From Parachlorella kessleri (taxonomy: Eukaryota > Chlorophyta > Trebouxiophyceae > Chlorellales > Chlorellaceae), in assembly GCA_001598975.1 (NCBI GenBank), contig BBXU01002717.1:1-13693 (forward strand): a DNA stretch of 13,693 nucleotides, written 5' to 3'. Under the pieces are notes generated by a model. The model saw only the letters and a list, made by a program, of their open reading frames with translations, made no database searches and was not told the DNA's origin. A program made the position numbers and the translations under genes. Below are positions 9,101 through 13,693 of the stretch, piece by piece. Position 1 is the first letter of the stretch, and every line of letters begins with the position of its first letter.

Positions 9101-10906
9101 TGGGTGACGCGCCAGCATCTGCTAGCGCATCTTCTTTGGCAGCACCCAACCCGTCAACTACACCCGCTGCTTGCAGATCGCGGTGAACACCACCTTGTCG
9201 GTTGGGGCCTCCGCCCTGACCTGCCTCCTGCTGGCCGTGGTTCTGGGGGACGCCGGCGATATTGGACCGCTGCTGAATGGCGTGATGGCGGGAGCGGTCA
9301 GCATCACCGGCGCTTGCGCCCTTGTCCAAGAGTACGCGGCGTTTGTGATCGGGGTCGTCGCGGCGTTTGTGTACACTGGCTCCAGCAAGCTGCTGCTGAG
9401 GTGAGAGGGAGGGAGCTGTGGGGGTAGTGCCGGGGATGCGGGACCGGTGGTAGATGCAGCCGGTGCAGTGGGAGGGAGGGACGGGAGGATGACAAGGCGT
9501 GCAGGGAGCGGGGCTGGCGGGGCTGGGCGTGTGGCAGGAAGTACACGGATTGGGCAACAGTCCTGTCGCAATTTATACTTCATAGCTTGCGGAGAGCTGC
9601 ATGTAGGCTGCCTCTGTGAAGCAGGAGCAGGCAGCTGAAAGGATTGGGGGGTCTAACTGCAGGCTGCGGATCGATGACCCACTTGATGCCAGCCCCGTGC
9701 ACTTCTTTTGCGGCATCTGGGGCCTCTTGGCTCCCGGCTTTTTCGCGACTGAGGTGAGGTGCTTGAGGGTGCCATTGCAAACTGGCTGGCCAGCCGTTGA
9801 GAGAGGCCCCGCTGCTCTATGGCTGTTTGCTGATCTAAATAGTAGTTTGCGCATAACCACCCATGTCTCTTCCTCCTCGCATTTCACACTGGCTGGCCAT
9901 AATGCGATTGGCTTTGTCGACCCCGCAGACGAACGTCCAAGCCGCATACCATTATGCAAACGACTGGGGCGTGTTCTATGGCGGTGAGTGCGGTGTGTGC
10001 GCTGCGCTGCGAGTAGGAAAGTGCACGTGGGCGGTCTAGGCGGCAAATCCAAGCCTCATCTGGCCAGGCTTCCTTGTGCTCTCTAGCCAGCCTTGCATGA
10101 GACAATCAGGTATTGTGCATGGCAGTTGGCGCGTCGTCTTTGCCGAGCCGCCACATGCTGAAGGGTAAGGCTCGCTTGTTGGTGCCAGGGCGGCCTGCAC
10201 CGCGACCCCAGCTGCTGCGTGCGCTATGCCTGCTGCAGGCTCCGGGCGCCAGCTGGGGGTGCAGGTGCTGGGAGTGGTGTCTATTGCCGCATGGACCTGC
10301 TCCCTCTCGGCCCTGGCGTTTTTGCTGCTTCGGAAGGTGGGTGATTCTGGCCGGGCAGTTGGGTGAGGTTGAATGGATGACGATGAGGCGGTGATGTGAT
10401 TGTGTATGGAGCAAGGCAGCGCAGCAGAGTCCTGTTTGATCAGGGTGTGAGGCATGTTGGTTTTTGCCAAATGTGCGCAAGTGCACATGGGTGGCTGGAG
10501 GCGGCCCTGCAATATGAGACCGGCGCATGGAGGTGGTGGGCGGCACTGACCGTCAACTGCATCGAAGCTGATCGTTTAGAACCCTCCCTCTTACCATGCT
10601 GTGCCGCAGGTCGGCTGGCTGCGGGTGCCCCGCGAGGTGGAGATTGCCGGGCTGGACTTTGCGCAGGGCCTGCAGCGCAGCCGCCTGCGGCAGTACACCG
10701 CCGATATCCACCGGGCGCACGACGCGGCACCGGCGGCGGAGCTGCGAGATGCCGAGGGGGCGCAGCACGGGGCACGCAGTGCTGATCTGGTGCTGCATGG
10801 GCGGCCGGCGCACGGAGCAGCAGCAGCGGTGGGGCAGAAGGGGTGGCAGCAGGCGAACGGCGGGACGGCCGCTGGCGGATCAATGTCGTCCCTTTGTGAA
10901 GTGTGA
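6177..10906 (+). CDS. AMT1: Ammonium transporter, Amt/AMT1 family, complete in 12 exons
   Basis: Exons: 6177-6308, 6643-6950, 7221-7237, 7531-7653, 8004-8104, 8556-8587, 8768-8828, 9177-9400, 9663-9753, 9929-9983, 10239-10336, 10610-10906. They total 1539 nt, 512 residues, a normal size; all introns are GT-AG and every phase matches. The product should be an 11-helix plasma-membrane trimer importing ammonium. Visible motifs: [13 protein letters not shown] (32-44), [26 protein letters not shown] (140-156), [25 protein letters not shown] and [14 protein letters not shown]. Against E. coli AmtB, pore and gate residues map as F108 (F107), W149 (W148), D179 (D160), H187 (H168), F241 (F215), S245 (S219) and H346 (H318). 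The C-terminal tail keeps IAGLD but has Ala where plant AMT1 carries its regulatory threonine, then an Ala/Gly-rich extension. The ATG at 6177 has a good context and gives the usual N-terminus; the frame is open upstream to an ATG at 6024, whose extension looks unrelated. The AMT1 subfamily assignment is by similarity of motifs only. Confidence 0.95.
7221..7237 (+). other. 17-nt microexon (AMT exon 3)
   Basis: Bounded by GTGCAG before and GTGGGG after, these 17 bases join exon 2 (ending in the first two bases of a Trp codon) to exon 4. They complete W147 and supply V-W-S-N-S plus the first base of Gly153, producing HWVWSNSGWLS as in AMT1 proteins. Without them exon 2 and exon 4 are out of frame. 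The second Trp is the AmtB W148 equivalent. Confidence 0.9.
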
Positions 10907-11086
10907 TGGGGGAGGGCCCGATTTGTTACCACGTCACTGCATGGTGGCCCCTACGGGAGGCAGTGACGGTTGTGAGTTGGGCTGGCAGCTTGGCGGTGGG
11001 AGCAGCCAGGATGAGCAGGGTTCCAGCCAGGTAGTTTGTTGGGGGCGGTCTTTCTCAGGCTGTCGTCGGGGCAGGACTGCTGGAAG

Positions 11087-11112
11087 GGGTGGCGCTATTT
11101 GGGTGGCGCTAT
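11087..11112. repeat. Tandem duplication of GGGTGGCGCTAT
   Basis: Two identical 12-base copies at 11087-11098 and 11101-11112 are separated by TT. They lie in the probable 3' UTR of the AMT gene. Confidence 0.8.
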
Positions 11113-11141
11113 CGCAGGCAGCGCAATGGGGTGTGGGGTGG

Positions 11142-11185
11142 GCTGGGTCGGAATTCAATTATCAACGAGCTGGGGCGGAATTCAA
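11142..11185. repeat. Near-identical 17-base direct repeats containing GGAATTCAA
   Basis: GCTGGGTCGGAATTCAA at 11142-11158 recurs as GCTGGGGCGGAATTCAA at 11169-11185, 16 of 17 bases matching and a period of 27. They lie in the AMT downstream spacer. Confidence 0.75.
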
Positions 11186-11848
11186 CCGTGAGCAAGCGTA
11201 GTGTTCTGCTGGCAGTATGTGGCTTCAGGACAGGTTCCTCTTTGCCTTGGGTGTATGGAGTAGGGGCGCAGTTGGAGGGTTCGCCTGTGCTGCTCTTGTG
11301 AGGCAGGCTAATGCCGATGATGCGTACAGTGCGTCATGCCATCCTGTGTGTGCCTTAACAAGGAGGCTAGGAACCGGGTGCTCAATTTTCAAGGCTGACA
11401 GTGCTATTTCAAACTCAACTTGGTATCTGATACAGTCTGCCGTGCAAAGCACGTGGTCAAGTTTTCCTTGTCTTCCTTTCGTGCCGCTGTCTGCAAGTCT
11501 GTAGCTAGTCTTGCAGTTTGCTGCCCTTCTGTGCCTGCCTTCCCTGGTATCCATAACATTCCTGCTGCCAAGTTCTTGCTGCATTTGCTTGAAATTTAGT
11601 TGTACCACCTTCCAGCTTTACTAGTGTGGGCTCACAAACCTTTGGGCAGTCATTCAGTGGTTGGTCTTTGAAGTTATGAAATTTAAATGGCTCAGTGGGA
11701 GCCCAGCATACTAAGCTAGTAGCTCAACATTATTTTACCAACGAGTGAGTTTTGCACATGGGAGCCGCGTGCCAGGCACAACGTTGACAAAGATTTGCCA
11801 TCAGCTGATCTGCAGAGTGGCAGGGGTTGCAAAACTTGTCAAGGGCTT

Positions 11849-11943
11849 CACCTGTTATCTAAGATGGAAATGCGCGTGACAGGAAGGGGTCAGACAGCAG
11901 TGTGGCGGGTGCCACCTGCTATCTGATGGCATGGGACTGTGAC
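11849..11943. repeat. Imperfect direct repeat CACCTGYTATCT...GTGACA
   Basis: CACCTGTTATCT with GATGG and GTGACA downstream (about 11849-11881) recurs as CACCTGCTATCT with GATGG and GTGACA (about 11913-11943), 64 bases on. Similarity is partial; this may be an old local duplication. Confidence 0.45.
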
Positions 11944-12006
11944 ACGCTGCCTGAACAGTGAGGCAGCTGATCAATCAAGAAAGCTACCATTAGCCATGCG
12001 ATATAA

Positions 12007-12027
12007 GCACCATATTATATATAGTGC
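12007..12027. repeat. AT-rich inverted repeat
   Basis: GCACCATAT and ATATAGTGC, separated by TAT, are complementary at 8 of 9 positions. The 21-base near-palindrome lies in the most AT-rich part of the spacer, about 670 bp upstream of the phosphate transporter start codon. Confidence 0.6.
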
Positions 12028-12692
12028 ATTGCCTTTTATATCTGGAAATATCTGCCTTTTAGGCCCAGCACCTCTTGGGCTGTACCAACAGGCTATACAC
12101 AGCATGTCCGATGATGACAACCTGCCCAGGGTAGATGAGCTGCAGGTCATCCAGTTAATCGGACACCTGGCTGGCCCCTGTAAGCTGATGATGTGCTCCA
12201 GGGGGGAGGAGCACTTCCAAATTGTCGTTGCAAGCACCTTGGTGTTGGTTCACCAGCAACACCATAACCCTAGACCCTACACCCTGCCAGTACCGTGACA
12301 CCCCTACCTCTCCTCGGCTCGCAGTGCCTGTCACCGCCGACAAACACGTAGAAGGTAAGACCGTCGTAAGAGTCACGAAAATGCAGTGCCACAGTTACCA
12401 GCTAGCGCTCAGCAAGGGGAATCAACAGCAGAAATGATGCCGCATAAATTCTAGATTCCGCACGTCTCTGCTTTCCTTGAGGTTTGGAGGCTCTTGGGCC
12501 TGTTTCTTGCATTTCGTAACGGGTTGCCCGAGGCAAGTGGAGGTCTCCACAAGAAAACACGTTGCGCACCGCCGCTTAGCGAGCTAGTGCGCAGGGCACC
12601 AGCGCAGCGCTGCTGCCGCAAAAACGGCGCTTGGGTCTCGGACTACTCCGCTCTCTTGGCCTTTCTGGCTCTAACGCAGCACCGCAAGCAAG

Positions 12693-13674
12693 ATGTATGA
12701 CCAAATCACATGGAGTAAGTCTCCCGTCTGCTGCATCCTACCACAGGCATGCGCACAGGCATGCGCACAGACGCGCTTCTTGCGTCCTTCCTTTACTCGG
12801 CAGTGCGCCCTTGGTTCTTGCAGTTTTCGTCTGCGCCATCATCTTGTCCTTCTTCGTCGCCTTCGGCATCGGTGAGTGATCAGCGGCCGCCACCTTACGC
12901 CTCCCGTCTCTGGGCGCTTAAGCGAACCACTGTCCCGTCCACTGTTCGAACGTCGCATTCTCGTCTCAGCGCACCGCAGAGGATGCAACTTAAGGGTGGT
13001 GCTCTGCCTTCTTTGCAGGTGCCAATGATGTGGCAAGTAAGTGGCGCACAGCCGACGGACGCACGCATGCACGCGCTGCAACTGCCTGCCAGCCTGCTAC
13101 TGTCATGATATCCCACTGCCCAACTTTAAGGCAAGGGGCCTGCACAGCCAGGCTTGCTCGCCTGTTCATATTCTATACTGACCTTTGTCGGCTGGCGAGA
13201 AAGGCTGCATATAGCTTACTGCTTGGTGGCGAAACTACCCCTGTGCAGATGCCTTTGGCTCTTCTGTGGGCGCCAAGGCCCTCACCATGAAGCAAGCCAT
13301 CGTCGTTGCTGCAATCTGTGAATTTGCGGGAGCAGGCAAGTTTGACAGTCCGGTTGTCGTGGTAGCTGAGCCAGCCACATCAAAGGGGCAGGCGGTGGGG
13401 GATGACTCATCCCTTACTTTCTGCCGTGGAGCACGTTGGCCAGCTAGGACTGCCCATGCAATCCAAGTGCAGCGTCAGCGCTGTGGTGGCTCCGCATGCG
13501 TTGCATGCGAGCTGGCTGGGATGGCGGCCCCCCATATGCCGCCGCACGCTCCTCGTCACGCTGCCTCCCTTCCTCCCCTGTGCTGCTTGCAGTGCTCATG
13601 GGCGCCAGTGTGACATCCACCATCCGCTCCGGCATCGCCAACCTCAACTACTACATTAACAAGCCCGACGTCTT
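12693..13674 (+). CDS. PiT/PHO4-family phosphate transporter, 5' part (5 exons, runs off right edge)
   Basis: Exons: 12693-12714, 12824-12871, 13019-13036, 13249-13335 and 13593-13674, giving 85 codons plus two bases; all phases match. The protein starts MYDQITWIFVCAIILSFF, a first membrane helix. Then come the family signature GIGANDVANAFGSSVGAK (22-39), LTMKQAIVVAAICEFAGA (41-58), and MGASVTSTIRSGIANL. Asp27 and Glu54 match human PiT2 Asp28 and Glu55, needed for phosphate transport. Family members carry phosphate across the plasma membrane with Na+ or H+. The full protein should be several hundred residues with a second signature copy, so this is roughly the first sixth. The final GTAACG after ...PDVL is best read as a donor: the in-frame TAA would otherwise end the protein inside a conserved region. 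Intron 4 has a GC donor. The green-algal PTB proteins are the likely closest group. Confidence 0.92.
12743..12766. repeat. Two tandem copies of ACAGGCATGCGC
   Basis: A 12-base unit occurs twice head to tail, followed by a further ACAG, within intron 1 of the phosphate transporter gene. It contains several CAG trinucleotides that could compete as acceptors; the used one, TTGCAG, is further on at 12823. Confidence 0.8.
13019..13036 (+). other. 18-nt microexon (phosphate transporter exon 3)
   Basis: Flanked by TTTGCAG and GTAAGT, these 18 bases supply two bases of Gly24, Ala-Asn-Asp-Val-Ala and the first base of Asn30, which is the heart of the PiT signature. The length is a multiple of three and both ends are phase 1, so skipping would delete six residues in frame and leave a reading frame lacking the signature. 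Confidence 0.9.
13336..13592 (+). other. GC-AG intron 4 of the phosphate transporter gene
   Basis: Exon 4 ends GGAGCAG and the intron begins GCAAGT; the acceptor is GCTTGCAG before TGCTCATG. The join gives CEFAGAVLMGASVT, matching the family. The nearest GT (in CAAGTTTG) would put the next exon out of frame. Confidence 0.88.
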
Positions 13675-13680
13675 GTAACG

Positions 13681-13691
13681 CCCCCCCCCCC
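13681..13691. repeat. Poly(C) tract at the right window edge
   Basis: Eleven consecutive C bases follow the exon 5 donor. The tract sits two bases from the window end, and could be a real intronic homopolymer or a place where assembly broke. Confidence 0.9.
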
Positions 13692-13693
13692 GC

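Larger units (their letters stand above)
10907..12692. other. Intergenic spacer between AMT and phosphate transporter genes
   Basis: I find no coding exon here. It should contain the AMT 3' UTR and the promoter of the phosphate transporter. The left part is GC-rich with short duplications; from about 11,500 to 12,300 it is markedly more AT-rich. A TGTAA, the usual green-algal polyadenylation signal, occurs at 12179-12183, but would imply an AMT 3' UTR of nearly 1.3 kb. Confidence 0.6.

Noticed and set aside
12179..12183. TGTAA as the ammonium transporter polyadenylation signal
   Set aside because: It is nearly 1.3 kb past the stop and a five-base match is expected by chance in this AT-richer stretch; kept only as a remark.
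12000..12692. PHR1/PSR1-type site (GNATATNC) upstream of the phosphate transporter
   Set aside because: I checked each ATAT in the AT-rich stretch around 12,000-12,060 and none has the required flanking G and C.
13676..13678. TAA as a true stop of the phosphate transporter
   Set aside because: It overlaps a good donor (TT|GTAACG) and would end the protein after 86 residues, inside a region where the family continues for several hundred more.

Overview
This window is nuclear DNA of a eukaryote, most likely a chlorophyte green alga. It is GC-rich with CAG/CTG-rich coding sequence and (CA)n and CAGCC microsatellites. Every conserved gene is broken into short exons by GT-AG (twice GC-AG) introns of about 100-480 nt. 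I found no bacterial operon, RNA gene, transposon or CRISPR array. I cannot name the species; the texture would fit a chlorophycean or trebouxiophycean alga, but that is an impression.

Layout, left to right: (1) 47-2569, minus strand: the 5' part of an F-box/leucine-rich-repeat protein gene, reconstructed as seven exons and continuing off the left edge. (2) 2570-3682: no gene; it should hold the F-box gene's promoter, with a perfect 12-bp palindrome around CACGTG, and the 3' UTR of the next gene. (3) 3683-5377, minus strand: one long exon for a Gln/Pro/Ser-rich, probably disordered protein with an RGG-like patch and three copies of an L-x-W-Q-Q motif. (4) 5378-6176: divergent promoter region. 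(5) 6177-10906, plus strand: a complete ammonium transporter (Amt/AMT1 family), 12 exons, 512 residues, with a 17-nt microexon carrying the pore tryptophan. (6) 10907-12692: a 1.8-kb spacer, AT-richer in its right half, with short repeats. (7) 12693-13674, plus strand: the first five exons of a PiT/PHO4-family phosphate transporter, including an 18-nt microexon across its GANDVAN signature; the rest lies beyond the right edge, where the window ends in a C tract.

The exon models were built by hand. I required splice dinucleotides, matching intron phase and an unbroken family-like protein across each junction; all three multi-exon genes join in phase throughout. Two transporters for the main limiting nutrients, ammonium and phosphate, sit in tandem on one strand. 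The F-box protein would act in ubiquitin-ligase substrate selection and the Gln-rich protein has no assigned function. I see no evidence that the four genes form one pathway. The most unusual features are the microexons over functional residues, two GC-AG introns with the same CAG|GCAAG donor, and the repeated L-x-W-Q-Q motif.
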